Made by a program: the position numbers and the translations under genes
Shown here: positions 8,656 to 17,405 of the stretch, piece after piece
Layout: every line of letters begins with the position of its first letter
Numbering within the stretch: the stretch's first letter is position 1
Notes under the pieces: generated by a model
Seen by the model: only the letters and a program-made list of their open reading frames with translations
What the model was told of the DNA's origin: nothing
The model's database searches: none
DNA from: Roseovarius litorisediminis
GTDB taxonomy: Bacteria > Pseudomonadota > Alphaproteobacteria > Rhodobacterales > Rhodobacteraceae
Assembly: GCF_900172295.1 (NCBI RefSeq)
Contig: NZ_FWFL01000002.1
Span: forward strand, 186,001-250,000
Length of the DNA stretch: 64,000 nucleotides
Direction: 5' to 3'

Positions 8656-9258
8656 TCAGCTCAGACCTGGTGTCCATTCGCGCAGGACCTTGCTGTTGTC
8701 GTCGCTGTCATCTTCGTAAAGCTCCTGCTCTCGCACGCCGGGAAGCTTGCCGAATTCTTCGGCCAGTTGCTTGGGGTACCAGGTTGGCTTGACCTGACCG
8801 GGGAAGAGTTGCGCCAGAATCGTCGAGGTACTGCGCGAGCATTGCGCCGAGGGTACCGGGCCGTAGGACTGGACTAACTGCATTGCACGGGCTGCGACCT
8901 CGGGCGAGACATCAAGTTTCTGCACCTTCACATGATACGTTTCACGCGCGTGGTAACGGGTATAGACATCTTCGACCTGCGGCGTGACGCCAAAGACGAC
9001 ATCGTTGCGTTCCGGGATAGAGGGATGTTTGAACGAACCCGCCGGATCAAAGATGATACGCTGCGAACCATTGACCATCAACGAGGTATGTGCCCCCGCT
9101 CCGCTGCGGTTATTCAGCATGGTATAAAGTGTCAGACGCGTCGGGCCATCGTGGTGATAGGCCGCCTTTGCCACTGCCTCGTCGGGTGCCCAGACACTTT
9201 CTGCCGCACAACCGCCCAGCATCATTGCAGCAGATACTGCAATCATCACACTACGCAT
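8656..9258 (-). CDS. Putative lipoprotein with permuted papain-like motifs
   Basis: A 200-residue protein with a lipoprotein signal: hydrophobic start and lipobox LGGC (Cys17). After the anchor, a conserved-looking block reads GAHTSLMVNGSQRIIFDPAG (His57), and farther on VPSAQCSRSTSTIL (Cys140). A histidine in an AHTSL strand before a cysteine at a helix start is the order seen in circularly permuted NlpC/P60-like (YaeF/YiiX) hydrolases, so a cysteine hydrolase or transferase at the cell envelope is possible. This is inference; no family is certain. It lies downstream of the oxidase subunit gene on the same strand. Confidence 0.6.
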   Translation of the reverse strand: MRSVMIAVSAAMMLGGCAAESVWAPDEAVAKAAYHHDGPTRLTLYTMLNNRSGAGAHTSLMVNGSQRIIFDPAGSFKHPSIPERNDVVFGVTPQVEDVYTRYHARETYHVKVQKLDVSPEVAARAMQLVQSYGPVPSAQCSRSTSTILAQLFPGQVKPTWYPKQLAEEFGKLPGVREQELYEDDSDDNSKVLREWTPGLS

Positions 9259-9299
9259 CGCAACCTCCTTGTCTGGGTAAATGCAGCCGCCTGGCCGGT

Positions 9300-9434
9300 T
9301 TAACCATTTACCAAAGCGATGAAGATCAGCGTGGCGATGATGACAACGCAGGCCCAGGCAACAGTTTTGACGAAGCCGTCAAAGGTTTTTTCCTGTACTT
9401 CGATGTTCATTTCACCGTGCTTGTGGTCGGCCAT
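9300..9434 (-). CDS. aa3-type cytochrome c oxidase subunit IV (44 aa)
   Basis: A short gene of 44 codons plus stop. The product begins MADHKHGEMNIEVQEKTFDG, continues FVKTVAWACVVI and has one transmembrane helix ending FIALVNG. This matches the small fourth subunit of alphaproteobacterial aa3-type cytochrome c oxidase (bacterial COX subunit IV family, PF07835), a single-helix accessory subunit in the inner membrane. AAGGA precedes the ATG by about nine bases. The catalytic oxidase genes are not in this window, so it stands alone here, as is frequent in this group. Confidence 0.9.
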   Translation of the reverse strand: MADHKHGEMNIEVQEKTFDGFVKTVAWACVVIIATLIFIALVNG

Positions 9435-9528
9435 GTGATGTCGTCCTTCATATTCGATAGTTGCGGAATTCTGGCGTCGGAATACTGTATTTAAATGGGG
9501 CTGTCACCACCCTTGCTGTCGCAGATGC

Positions 9529-9981
9529 TCAGGCCTTTCCAAGATCCTCTGCCAGACGAAACCCAATGCGTTTGGGTTCGGCCTGTTCAACCTGTTTAGG
9601 CAGGGCGCGCAGCATCACACTTAACTGGCTGACGTGTTGGACAAGCTGGGTTTTCCCGCCCGCCGGATCCGAACCATAAAAGGTAACGATATCCGGATCG
9701 AAATACCCCATGCCCTCGATTCGCAGAACCCCGGCATCACCGCCGGTAAATCCCATGGCGACCTCGTGTTTGTTGTCCAGGGTCTTTTCAAAATTCTGAA
9801 TGTAGAGAATCAGCCGTTCATAGGCCCATTCTGCAGGGCTTTTCTGCTCAACCGGCTTTTTGCGCATACTGTCGGGAACATCGGTTTGTTTCTGCGCATC
9901 GGGGTCGGCATGTACCTCGTGGCAGCGCGGAAGGGCCGCTGATTCCGCAGCTTCGGCAGATGTGTCTATCTTGTCATCCAT
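9529..9981 (-). CDS. DUF6173-like conserved protein
   Basis: A 150-residue soluble protein with no signal peptide or membrane helix. The first 50 residues are acidic and likely disordered; the conserved half contains EWAYERLILYIQNFEK, EVAMGFTGGDAGVLRIEG, DIVTFYGSDPAGGKTQLVQH and RIGFRLAEDL. I recognise this pattern from roseobacter genomes as a domain of unknown function (DUF6173, from memory). It starts 3 bp after the MBL hydrolase stop, suggesting one transcript with dmdC-like and MBL genes. No function can be assigned. Confidence 0.72.
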   Translation of the reverse strand: MDDKIDTSAEAAESAALPRCHEVHADPDAQKQTDVPDSMRKKPVEQKSPAEWAYERLILYIQNFEKTLDNKHEVAMGFTGGDAGVLRIEGMGYFDPDIVTFYGSDPAGGKTQLVQHVSQLSVMLRALPKQVEQAEPKRIGFRLAEDLGKA

Positions 9982-9984
9982 TTC

Positions 9985-11031
9985 TCATCCCTTCCTCTGC
10001 CACAACCAGGCACCATCGGCGCGGCGTATACGAGTTACCTCGCCAGCCTGATGCAGATGATTCAGATGTGCAACCGCTTCGACAAGGGCCAAACCATAGG
10101 TGCCGTGATCAATTTTTCGTTTGAAAAGCGGCGCAAAGCAGTCTGCGGCGGTTTTCGGAGACGTCAGATGCTGGCGTAGACGGTTCAGCGCGCCGTGATG
10201 ATTCTCGATCAGTTGGCGCATACGGACAGGCAGCCCGGTGAAGGGCAGTTTATGGCCTGACAAGACCAGATGGTCCTCGTGCGCCAGCGCCGCCAGCCGC
10301 CCGCAGGCTTCAAGCCAGTCGGCCACCGGATCGGCTTCAGGTTCGGTCGGATAGACACCCAGATTGGGGCTGATCGACGAAATAATCTGATCGCCTGCCA
10401 GCACCAGATTGTCGTCGCGCGACCAAAGTGTCAGATGTTCGGGCGCGTGACCGTTGCCGATATGCACGTCCCAATCCCGACCGCCCGCACGGATCATGTC
10501 ACCCTGTTTCACACGGGTGTACCCCACTGGCAGAGGATAACTGGTATCGGCAAAGTTATAGGGGCGGTCGTTTCTACGGCTGTTAAGTATCTCGGGATCC
10601 ATGCCGGCACTGCGCCAGAAGGCGATGGCCTGTTCTGTCGGCCGCTCTTCAACATCCAGAATAAGCATGCGCGCCAGCAGCCACGAGGTACGGGTGGCGA
10701 CAAGCCGGGCGTCAAACCTCTCCATCAACCAGCCCGCCATCCCGATATGGTCGGGGTGGTGATGGGTCAGGATCACGCGGGAAACCGGCCTGCCTTGCAA
10801 GGGGCCAGCCAGAATGCTTTCCCAAAGCGCAACCGAGCGCTTGGAATAAATGCCGGTATCGATAATGGTCCAGCTGTCGCCGTCATCCAGCGCGTAGACG
10901 TTGACGTGATCCAGCGCCATGGGCAGCGGCAGGCGTATCCATAGAACACCGTCAGACACCTGAACCGCTTCGCCATGGGCAGGTGGTTCAGCCCAGGGAT
11001 ACCGCAGCACCCCGCCCGCACCATCCATCAT
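9985..11031 (-). CDS. MBL-fold metallo-hydrolase
   Basis: A 348-residue metallo-beta-lactamase-fold hydrolase. The metal motif THHHPDH lies at residues 89-95, after a strand with IIDTGIYS (Asp58); further ligands appear in IGNGHAPEHL and LAGDQIIS. A C-terminal helical region of about 100 residues resembles the winged-helix tail of LACTB2-like hydrolases. The start overlaps the stop of the acyl-CoA dehydrogenase (ATGA at 11028-11031), so the two are co-translated. A thioester or related hydrolysis linked to acyl-CoA metabolism is plausible but not shown by the sequence. Confidence 0.88.
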   Translation of the reverse strand: MMDGAGGVLRYPWAEPPAHGEAVQVSDGVLWIRLPLPMALDHVNVYALDDGDSWTIIDTGIYSKRSVALWESILAGPLQGRPVSRVILTHHHPDHIGMAGWLMERFDARLVATRTSWLLARMLILDVEERPTEQAIAFWRSAGMDPEILNSRRNDRPYNFADTSYPLPVGYTRVKQGDMIRAGGRDWDVHIGNGHAPEHLTLWSRDDNLVLAGDQIISSISPNLGVYPTEPEADPVADWLEACGRLAALAHEDHLVLSGHKLPFTGLPVRMRQLIENHHGALNRLRQHLTSPKTAADCFAPLFKRKIDHGTYGLALVEAVAHLNHLHQAGEVTRIRRADGAWLWQRKG

Positions 11032-12746
11032 GCGCCCAGATCTTCTGGGGTCAACGCATAAAGATCATCGGCGCCCGCCGTTGCATGGGCCAGCAGTCCC
11101 GCGTGTTCCGGCAGCAGACGTGTAATGTAGAACCGGGCAAGTTTGCTGCGGGGGCCGGTGCCACCTTCGGCAATTGCTGCGGACAGGTGGAAATGCCCGC
11201 CAAGAATACGGGCGAAGGCGCGCAGGAAAGATGCCGCACCGGCAAACCGCTGGTTCAGGTCTTTTTGCGCCACCATCCATTCCACGGCTTCGCGCAGGGT
11301 TTCCGAGGCCTGCCAGACGGGCTCGGCCAGATCGGGCAGCGTGGTACGGCCGGCTTCGGCTTGAGCCTCGATTTCGTCCAGCAGGGTATAGGCAGCTTCG
11401 CCGCCGTCCATCAGTTTGCGTGCAACAAGGTCCATCGCCTGAATGCCATTTGTGCCTTCGTAAATCGCGGTGACGCGCACATCGCGGAAGTACTGGGCTG
11501 CACCGGTTTCTTCGATAAAACCCATGCCGCCGTGAACTTGAATACCCATGTTCGACACGTCGATGCCGGTTTCAGTACCAAAGGCCTTGGCGATAGGGGT
11601 CAGGAAAGCGGCACGTGCCCCCCATTCCTTGTTGCCGGTAGCGGTTTGCATGTCGATGGCTACTGCACAGGCCAGCGCGATCGAGCGCGCAACGGTTATT
11701 TCGGCTTTCATCGTGGTCAGCATGCGGCGCACATCGGCATGGTCCAGGATCGTCCCGGTGCCATCCTCGACCGGGCTGCGGCCCTGTTTGCGCTCCAGCG
11801 CATAGGCCAGCGCGTGCTGGTAGGCGCCTTCGGCCGTGCCGATGCCCTGACCCCCTACGCCCAGTCGGGCGTTGTTCATCATTGTGAACATGGCGCGCAT
11901 GCCGTCATGCTTTTCACCGATCAGCCAGCCGGTGGCGCCATCAAATTGCATTACCGCCGTCGGGCTGCCGTGCAGACCCATCTTGTGTTCAAGGCTGACC
12001 ACGCTCAGGCTGTTGGCACGGCCAGGGTTGCCGTTTTCATCAGGAATGAACTTGGGCACCAGAAACAGGCTGATACCTTTTGTGCCCGGTACGCCATCGG
12101 GCAGGCGGGCCAGAACCAGGTGGCACACGTTTTCGGTAAAGTCGTTATCACCCCAACTGATATAGATTTTTTGCCCGGTCACAGCATAGCTGCCGTCACC
12201 GTTATCCTCGGCCTTCGAGCGCAGCGCGCCAACGTCGCTGCCGGCCTGTGCCTCGGTCAGGTTCATGGTGCCAGCCCATTCGCCGCTAACGAGTTTGGGC
12301 AGATAGATTTCCTTGATGGCGGCGCTGGCGTGATGTTCCAGCGCTTCAATCTGTCCCTGAGTCATTAGTGGATTTAACTGCAATGACAAACAGGCCGAAC
12401 TCATCATTTCATTGACCGCGGTGGCAACGGCCATCGGTAGTCCCATACCGCCAAACTCGGGGTTGGCGCTAATTGATATCCATCCACCTTCGGCGATGGC
12501 TTTGTAGCCGTCGGAATATCCCGGCGATGTGCGGACAACGCCGTTTTCCAGATGGGCCGGATGCAGGTCGCCATTACGCTGCAAAGGATACAGTACCTCT
12601 TCGCACATCCGGCCTGCCTCGGACAGGATTGCTGTGGTCATGTCTGGAGTGGCTTCGGAAAAGCGATCTGTTTTTACGACCTTTTCAAGGTCCACGATGT
12701 GGTCGAAAATAAACTTGTACTCATCTACCGGCGCGCGATACGGCAT
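11028..12746 (-). CDS. Acyl-CoA dehydrogenase, DmdC-like (3-methylmercaptopropionyl-CoA dehydrogenase family)
   Basis: A 572-residue FAD acyl-CoA dehydrogenase with the extended C-terminal domain typical of the DmdC group, rather than the roughly 380-residue short-chain form. Motifs include MNLTEAQAGSDVGALRSKA, GQKIYISWGD, VSLEHKMGLHGSPTAVMQFD, QVHGGMGFIEETG and YEGTNGIQAMDL, where Glu430 is the expected catalytic base. DmdC oxidises 3-methylmercaptopropionyl-CoA in DMSP demethylation by roseobacters. Roseobacters carry several paralogues with broader acyl-CoA use, and no dmdA, B or D is nearby, so exact substrate is unproven. Confidence 0.85.
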   Translation of the reverse strand: MPYRAPVDEYKFIFDHIVDLEKVVKTDRFSEATPDMTTAILSEAGRMCEEVLYPLQRNGDLHPAHLENGVVRTSPGYSDGYKAIAEGGWISISANPEFGGMGLPMAVATAVNEMMSSACLSLQLNPLMTQGQIEALEHHASAAIKEIYLPKLVSGEWAGTMNLTEAQAGSDVGALRSKAEDNGDGSYAVTGQKIYISWGDNDFTENVCHLVLARLPDGVPGTKGISLFLVPKFIPDENGNPGRANSLSVVSLEHKMGLHGSPTAVMQFDGATGWLIGEKHDGMRAMFTMMNNARLGVGGQGIGTAEGAYQHALAYALERKQGRSPVEDGTGTILDHADVRRMLTTMKAEITVARSIALACAVAIDMQTATGNKEWGARAAFLTPIAKAFGTETGIDVSNMGIQVHGGMGFIEETGAAQYFRDVRVTAIYEGTNGIQAMDLVARKLMDGGEAAYTLLDEIEAQAEAGRTTLPDLAEPVWQASETLREAVEWMVAQKDLNQRFAGAASFLRAFARILGGHFHLSAAIAEGGTGPRSKLARFYITRLLPEHAGLLAHATAGADDLYALTPEDLGA

Positions 12747-12881
12747 CAGATTCTCCTAATATTCAATTGGGGCGGCTTGGAATCGGCAACCGCGCCCTAT
12801 ATGCATTCCATCCTGTGAACTAGAGTAGACAAACGCGGACTGCCAGCAACCAAAACGCCGCGTCATAAAGGAAATTGACCC

Positions 12882-13823
12882 TTGCAGACCGAACGCCTTG
12901 CCGATGACCCGACGGGCCATGCGCGCGCTGCTGCTATCCTGCAGAATGGTGGTCTGGTCGCCTTTCCGACCGAGACGGTTTACGGGTTGGGCGGGGACGC
13001 GCGCAATGATCTGGCCGTGGCACGGATATTCGAGGCCAAGGGGCGGCCGCGGTTCAATCCGCTGATTGTGCATGTCGCATCCGTCAAAGCGGCGCAGGAA
13101 TTTGTTGAATGGCCATTTGAGGCAGATGTGTTGGCGCAGGCGTTCTGGCCCGGTCCGCTGACACTGGTTTTGCCGCTCAGACCGGATGCCGGCCTGTCAC
13201 CGCTGGTCACGGCCGACTTGCCAACCCTTGCGATCCGCGTGCCTGCGCATCCGGTGGCGCAGGCGTTGCTGGCCGCTTTCGGCGGCCCGGTTGCAGCTCC
13301 GTCGGCCAACCCATCGGGACGGATCAGCCCGACAACGGCCGAACATGTGCTTGCAGGCCTGTCGGGTCGGATCGAAGCTGTGCTGGACGGTGGGGCCTGT
13401 GTTGTGGGGGTTGAATCGACTATTCTGGGTCTGGATGGCGTGCCCACTCTTTTACGCCCTGGCGGATTGCCGGTTGAAGAGGTTGAGGCTGCTCTGCATG
13501 ATAGGGTTTTGCACCACGCAGCCAATGATCCGCTGAATGCACCGGGTCAGATGGCATCGCACTATGCGCCCGGCGCAAAGGTCCGTCTTGAGGCGACCGA
13601 TAAACACGAGGGCGAGGTTTTGCTGGGATTCGGCCCGGTTGAATCCGATCTGAACCTGTCACCGGCAGGTGATATGGTTGAGGCCGCGGCGAATCTTTTT
13701 CACCACCTGCATGCACTTGATGCCTGCGGCGCAGATGTCATCGCCGTTTCACCTATCCCGGAAACGGGCCTTGGCCGTGCGATCAATGACCGGCTACGCC
13801 GCGCGGCGGCACCCAGGCCTTAG
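12882..13823 (+). CDS. L-threonylcarbamoyladenylate synthase (Sua5/TsaC type)
   Basis: A 313-residue enzyme that makes threonylcarbamoyl-AMP for the t6A37 modification of tRNAs reading ANN codons. The YrdC domain carries GGLVAFPTETVYGLGGDA, KGRPRFNPLIVHV and APSANPSGRISPT. A C-terminal Sua5 domain (about residues 205-313), with PGQMASHYAPGAKV, makes it the longer Sua5 form rather than short TsaC. TTG is the likely start, ten bases after AAAGGA. It is divergent from the dehydrogenase gene, and its last 4 bp overlap the end of azlD on the other strand. Confidence 0.93.
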   Translation: MQTERLADDPTGHARAAAILQNGGLVAFPTETVYGLGGDARNDLAVARIFEAKGRPRFNPLIVHVASVKAAQEFVEWPFEADVLAQAFWPGPLTLVLPLRPDAGLSPLVTADLPTLAIRVPAHPVAQALLAAFGGPVAAPSANPSGRISPTTAEHVLAGLSGRIEAVLDGGACVVGVESTILGLDGVPTLLRPGGLPVEEVEAALHDRVLHHAANDPLNAPGQMASHYAPGAKVRLEATDKHEGEVLLGFGPVESDLNLSPAGDMVEAAANLFHHLHALDACGADVIAVSPIPETGLGRAINDRLRRAAAPRP

Positions 13824-14146
13824 CCAAATATATACAGTCCGGCATAAAGCGTTGCACCGCCACAAAGGATGGCTGGCAGAACGCTGCGGCTGGCCAGACC
13901 AACCGCAAGCGTGACAAAGGCTGCCAGCAACCGGGAAATATCCGGTGTCCCGCCTGTTTCTGCGGGCCACAGGACAAGTGGTGCTACAAGCCCCGGCAAA
14001 ACTGCGACTGCAGTGTACCGAAGATGCCGCAGTAACCAGGGCGGCAGGGGATGGTTGCCGACCAGCCCTAAGAAAATAAACCGCAGCGCAAAACTGCCTA
14101 AACCCAGCAGCACAATGACCGTCCAGAGGGCCATTTTATCGATCAC
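13820..14146 (-). CDS. azlD: AzlD-family branched-chain amino acid export subunit
   Basis: A 108-residue inner-membrane protein with about four helices, of the AzlD family: ALWTVIVLLGLGSFALRF at the N terminus and AILCGGATLYAGLYIF at the end. With AzlC it forms a BrnFE-like exporter of branched-chain amino acids or analogues. The start overlaps the azlC stop by 4 bp, as is standard for the pair. Confidence 0.9.
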   Translation of the reverse strand: MIDKMALWTVIVLLGLGSFALRFIFLGLVGNHPLPPWLLRHLRYTAVAVLPGLVAPLVLWPAETGGTPDISRLLAAFVTLAVGLASRSVLPAILCGGATLYAGLYIFG

Positions 14147-14877
14147 AGCAATTTTCCCGGGGCAGAAATTGCGGCACGGCGTTTGGTTAACACCTCGATC
14201 TGTGCGCCGGCCATCATACCCGCAACACCTGCTGCCAACAGGCCAAGGTTGTAGGGCAGGCCGGCTGAGATCAGCGCCACAATCACGGATACCAACGCAG
14301 CTGCAAGATGCGCGGAGGTGCGCAGCATTGGGGCGATAAGCGCCAGAAAGGTGATCGGGATTGCAAAATCAAGCGCAAGGCCATCTGGGACCGATGCGCC
14401 GACCAGTGCGCCGATCACGGTGAATAGGAACCACATTGGGCATATGGGTGTGGCCACGCCAAAGAAATAACTCAACCGTTGTCTTAACGTCCAATGGGAG
14501 TTGTCCGCAAACTTCAGGATCGAGCTGGCATAGGTCTGATCAACAGTGAAATAGGCCGCAAGGGCGCGTTGCCAAAGGGGTGCCGCCCCCAGATAGGGCG
14601 TAAGCGACGCCGAGTACAAAGCCATACGCAGGTTCACGGCCAGGGCCGAGATGATCGCAATTGTCGTCGGGGCGCCATCACTCAGCAACTGCAGCGCCGT
14701 GAATTGCGCCGCCCCGGCAAGGACAGCAACCGAAAAGGTCAATGCCTCCAGGATGTTCAAGCCGGCTTCGGTGGCCACAACGCCGAAGAGTGTAGAGAAG
14801 GGAATAAGCACAAGGATAAAGGGTGCCCCGTCACGCGCGCCCTGCCAGAAGATTGATTTCGTGGTTTCCGTCGGCAC
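14143..14877 (-). CDS. azlC: AzlC-family branched-chain amino acid exporter subunit
   Basis: A 244-residue membrane protein of the AzlC/BrnF family. The first helix region reads PFSTLFGVVATEAGLN, followed by AGAAQFTALQLLSDGAP and LRMALYSASLTPYLG, which are the conserved family blocks. Together with AzlD it should export branched-chain amino acids (or homologues such as azaleucine in Bacillus). GTG at 14877 is the start; AGGG lies about eight bases upstream. No Lrp-type regulator gene is adjacent. Divergent from fdhD with a 63-bp gap that must hold both promoters. Confidence 0.92.
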   Translation of the reverse strand: MPTETTKSIFWQGARDGAPFILVLIPFSTLFGVVATEAGLNILEALTFSVAVLAGAAQFTALQLLSDGAPTTIAIISALAVNLRMALYSASLTPYLGAAPLWQRALAAYFTVDQTYASSILKFADNSHWTLRQRLSYFFGVATPICPMWFLFTVIGALVGASVPDGLALDFAIPITFLALIAPMLRTSAHLAAALVSVIVALISAGLPYNLGLLAAGVAGMMAGAQIEVLTKRRAAISAPGKLL

Positions 14878-14940
14878 CGGTTGACCCTAGATTACCCATA
14901 CAATGAAATCGGTACTAATCTTTCGCGAGAGTAAAATCAA

Positions 14941-15825
14941 TTGGCAGCAACTTTAGATGTATCGGGATACCTGATCGCCCCCGATCCCAACGCGGTGCGC
15001 CTGACACGCGCTGTCGAAGGGATTGACCACGAAGGCCAGCGTATCGATCTTTCCGTTGTGGAAGAACGGCCTTTGACGATTTTCCTAAATGGTCAGGAAA
15101 TAGTGACCGCCATGACCATCGGTGACTACCCCGAATACCTTGCGCTCGGGTTCCTGCGCAATCAGGGCATGCTGCGGGCGGGGGAAACGGTTCTGCGGGT
15201 TGATTACGATGAAGAACTTGAAACCGTTGTCGTTCGCACCGACGGGCAGACGACCTATGAAGAGAAGCTGAAGAAAAAGACCCGCACCAGCGGCTGTGCC
15301 GTGGGCACAGTCTTTGGCGACATGATGGAGGGGCTGGACAAGGTTCAGCTGCCACAGGTGCAGGTAAAAACCTCGGATCTTTATGCGCTGGCCGCCAAGA
15401 TCAATCGCACGCCATCGCTTTATCTTGAGGCGGGGGCAATTCACGGCACGGTGCTGTGTCAGGGCGACCGGCCCTTGGTTTATATGGAGGACGTGGGCCG
15501 CCATAATGCCGTGGACAAGATCGCCGGCTGGATGCTGAGCGAAGATGTGCAGGCCGGGGATAAGGTGCTCTATACCACCGGGCGTCTGACCTCGGAAATG
15601 GTAATCAAAACCGCGCTGATGGGTATCCCGGTGCTGGCCTCACGCTCGGGCTTTACCGCCTGGGGGGTAGAGATTGCCCGCCAGGTCGGGCTGACGCTGA
15701 TCGGTCGGATGAAGGGCAAGCGGTTCGTCTGTCTTTCGGGCGAGGATCGGCTGGTTTGGGACGCGGATGTGTCTTTGATTCAGGATGAACCCAAAAAGGC
15801 GGGCCGCAAAGGCAGCCAGACATGA
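14941..15825 (+). CDS. fdhD: Formate dehydrogenase accessory sulfurtransferase FdhD
   Basis: A 294-residue FdhD protein, which passes sulfur from a cysteine desulfurase to the Mo/W-bis-MGD cofactor of formate dehydrogenase. Family blocks are RPLTIFLNGQEIVTAMT, DYPEYLALGFL, TSGCAVGT, HGTVLCQGDRPLVYMEDVGRHNA (split over about residues 161-183) and SGFTAWGVEIARQ. The active-site loop keeps the first cysteine (Cys119), but the second cysteine of the CxxC pair known from E. coli is Gly. TTG is the apparent start. It heads an overlapping operon with GNAT, mobA, mobB and moeA; no fdh structural genes are in the window. Confidence 0.94.
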   Translation: MAATLDVSGYLIAPDPNAVRLTRAVEGIDHEGQRIDLSVVEERPLTIFLNGQEIVTAMTIGDYPEYLALGFLRNQGMLRAGETVLRVDYDEELETVVVRTDGQTTYEEKLKKKTRTSGCAVGTVFGDMMEGLDKVQLPQVQVKTSDLYALAAKINRTPSLYLEAGAIHGTVLCQGDRPLVYMEDVGRHNAVDKIAGWMLSEDVQAGDKVLYTTGRLTSEMVIKTALMGIPVLASRSGFTAWGVEIARQVGLTLIGRMKGKRFVCLSGEDRLVWDADVSLIQDEPKKAGRKGSQT

Positions 15826-16280
15826 CGACTGATTTCCAGCCCATTCAGGATGACGATGTCGCGCAGGTGGTCAAGCTGTGGCACAGCTGCGATTTGACCC
15901 GACCCTGGAATCCGCCGGGCGAAGATATCGCGCAATTGCGCGCCCATCCCACCGCCGAGATACTTGTCGCCCGGAATGCCAACGCCTGCGTGGCCAGCGT
16001 TGCGGTCGGGTATGACGGCCATCGTGGCTGGGCTTACTATGTGGCAACTGATCCTGCTTTTCGCAACCGGGGACTGGGCCGTGCCGCGATGCGGGCGGCT
16101 GAAGGGTGGCTGACTGTCCGCGGAGTTGCTAAAATCCAGTTGATGGTGCGTGAAAGCAATGCGGCTGTGATCGGGTTCTATGGCGGTTTGGGTTACAAGG
16201 ATTCAGGTGTGAGGGTACTGCAGAAATGGCTCTCACCCGAACGCGCGCGGCTTTGCGCGGAGGGAACGAATGGTCACTGA
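15822..16280 (+). CDS. GNAT-family acetyltransferase (YpeA-like)
   Basis: A 152-residue GNAT. The acetyl-CoA loop reads RNRGLGRAAMRAAEGWL at about residues 82-98, preceded by a WAYYVATDPAF strand and followed by VRESNAAVIGFYGGLGY, a pattern of the YpeA/RimI-like group. It overlaps fdhD (ATGA) and mobA (11 bp), so it is translated within the molybdenum-cofactor operon. No role in cofactor assembly is known; it may acetylate a protein or small molecule, or simply travel with the operon. Confidence 0.85.
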   Translation: MTTDFQPIQDDDVAQVVKLWHSCDLTRPWNPPGEDIAQLRAHPTAEILVARNANACVASVAVGYDGHRGWAYYVATDPAFRNRGLGRAAMRAAEGWLTVRGVAKIQLMVRESNAAVIGFYGGLGYKDSGVRVLQKWLSPERARLCAEGTNGH

Positions 16281-16917
16281 ACCTCTAGGCGTGATTCTTG
16301 CTGGTGGCCGCGCCACCCGGATGGGCGGGGGTGACAAGGGGCTGTTGACCCTTGGGGATGGCACCATTCTGGATCAGGTGATTGCACGACTTGGGCCGCA
16401 AGTGGCGGGCATGGCGCTGAATGTCAATGGCGATCCGGCGCGGTTTGACGGGTGTGGGCTGCCGGTCTTGGCGGACAGTATCACAGGGTTTGCTGGGCCA
16501 CTGGTGGGCGTTCTAGCCGGGCTTGACTGGGCGGCGGAACAAGGCGCCGATACAATTGTGACTGTTGCCGCCGACACACCGTTTTTCCCCTGCGATCTGG
16601 TGCCGCGCCTGTTGCTGGCAACCGAAGGTATGGAGCACCGCCTTGCGCTTGCTGCGACGCCACGCGCGGACGACGAGAAAACCAAATCCATGACACGCTC
16701 GGGGCTTATCCGGCATCCGACCTTCGGGATATGGCCCGTGGCCCTGCGCGACGATCTGCGCGCGGCGTTGCAGGACGGGTTGCGCAAGGTTGTGATCTGG
16801 ACCGATAAACACGGCGGACGAGAGGCCATGTTTGACGCATCGGGTGATCCGTTCTTTAACGTCAACACACCCGATGATCTGGAAAAGGCGCGCGAAATGC
16901 TAGGGGCCAAGGCATGA
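16270..16917 (+). CDS. mobA: Molybdenum cofactor guanylyltransferase MobA
   Basis: A 215-residue nucleotidyltransferase that attaches GMP from GTP to Mo-molybdopterin, giving the guanine dinucleotide cofactor used by formate dehydrogenase and other DMSO-reductase-family enzymes. The GTP loop is ILAGGRATRMGGGDKGLL near the N terminus, and AADTPFFP carries the metal-binding Asp. Length is normal (about 200 aa). It overlaps the GNAT upstream and mobB downstream (ATGA). CTP-dependent MocA, which xanthine-dehydrogenase-family enzymes in some bacteria need, is not seen here. Confidence 0.93.
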   Translation: MVTEPLGVILAGGRATRMGGGDKGLLTLGDGTILDQVIARLGPQVAGMALNVNGDPARFDGCGLPVLADSITGFAGPLVGVLAGLDWAAEQGADTIVTVAADTPFFPCDLVPRLLLATEGMEHRLALAATPRADDEKTKSMTRSGLIRHPTFGIWPVALRDDLRAALQDGLRKVVIWTDKHGGREAMFDASGDPFFNVNTPDDLEKAREMLGAKA

Positions 16918-17405
16918 GAATTTACGGTGTCGTCGGTTGGAAAAACGCCGGTAAAACCGGTCTGATGGAGCGGCTGGTGACCGAGATCACCGGGCGTGGC
17001 CACACGGTATCAACCGTGAAGCATGCCCATCACCGTTTTGACGTCGATCACGAAGGCAAGGACAGTTACCGGCACCGCGTGGCCGGGGCGACCGAGGTTT
17101 TGCTGGCCTCGCGCAACCGGTTTGCCCTGATGCACGAGTTGCGCGACGAGGACGAACCGCCGCTTGAAACCTTGCTGGCCAAACTGGCGCCGGTCGATCT
17201 GGTGCTGGTCGAAGGGTACAAGCGGGATACCCATCCCAAAGTCGAAGCGCATCGCAACACAACCGGCAACCCGCTGATCGCGCCCACGGACCCGACAGTG
17301 AGGGCCGTGGCCAGTGATGTCACGTTAACGCTGGATCGACCGGTGTTTGATCTGGACGACACCGGGGCGATTGCCGATTTCATCCTGTCCGAGGTTGGCC
17401 TTTGA
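16914..17405 (+). CDS. mobB: Molybdopterin-guanine dinucleotide biosynthesis protein B
   Basis: A 163-residue P-loop GTP-binding protein. The nucleotide loop is GWKNAGKTGL at residues 8-17, followed by TVKHAHHRFDVDHEGKDSY and VLVEGYKRDTHPKVEAHR. MobB binds GTP and interacts with MobA and MoeA; it improves but is not essential for cofactor guanylation. It overlaps mobA by 4 bp and moeA by 4 bp, consistent with a multi-protein assembly. Confidence 0.94.
   Translation: MRIYGVVGWKNAGKTGLMERLVTEITGRGHTVSTVKHAHHRFDVDHEGKDSYRHRVAGATEVLLASRNRFALMHELRDEDEPPLETLLAKLAPVDLVLVEGYKRDTHPKVEAHRNTTGNPLIAPTDPTVRAVASDVTLTLDRPVFDLDDTGAIADFILSEVGL

Noticed and set aside
10983-12368. Very long plus-strand open frame opposite the DmdC-like gene
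   Set aside because: It is a high-GC shadow of a gene with clear family motifs on the other strand.
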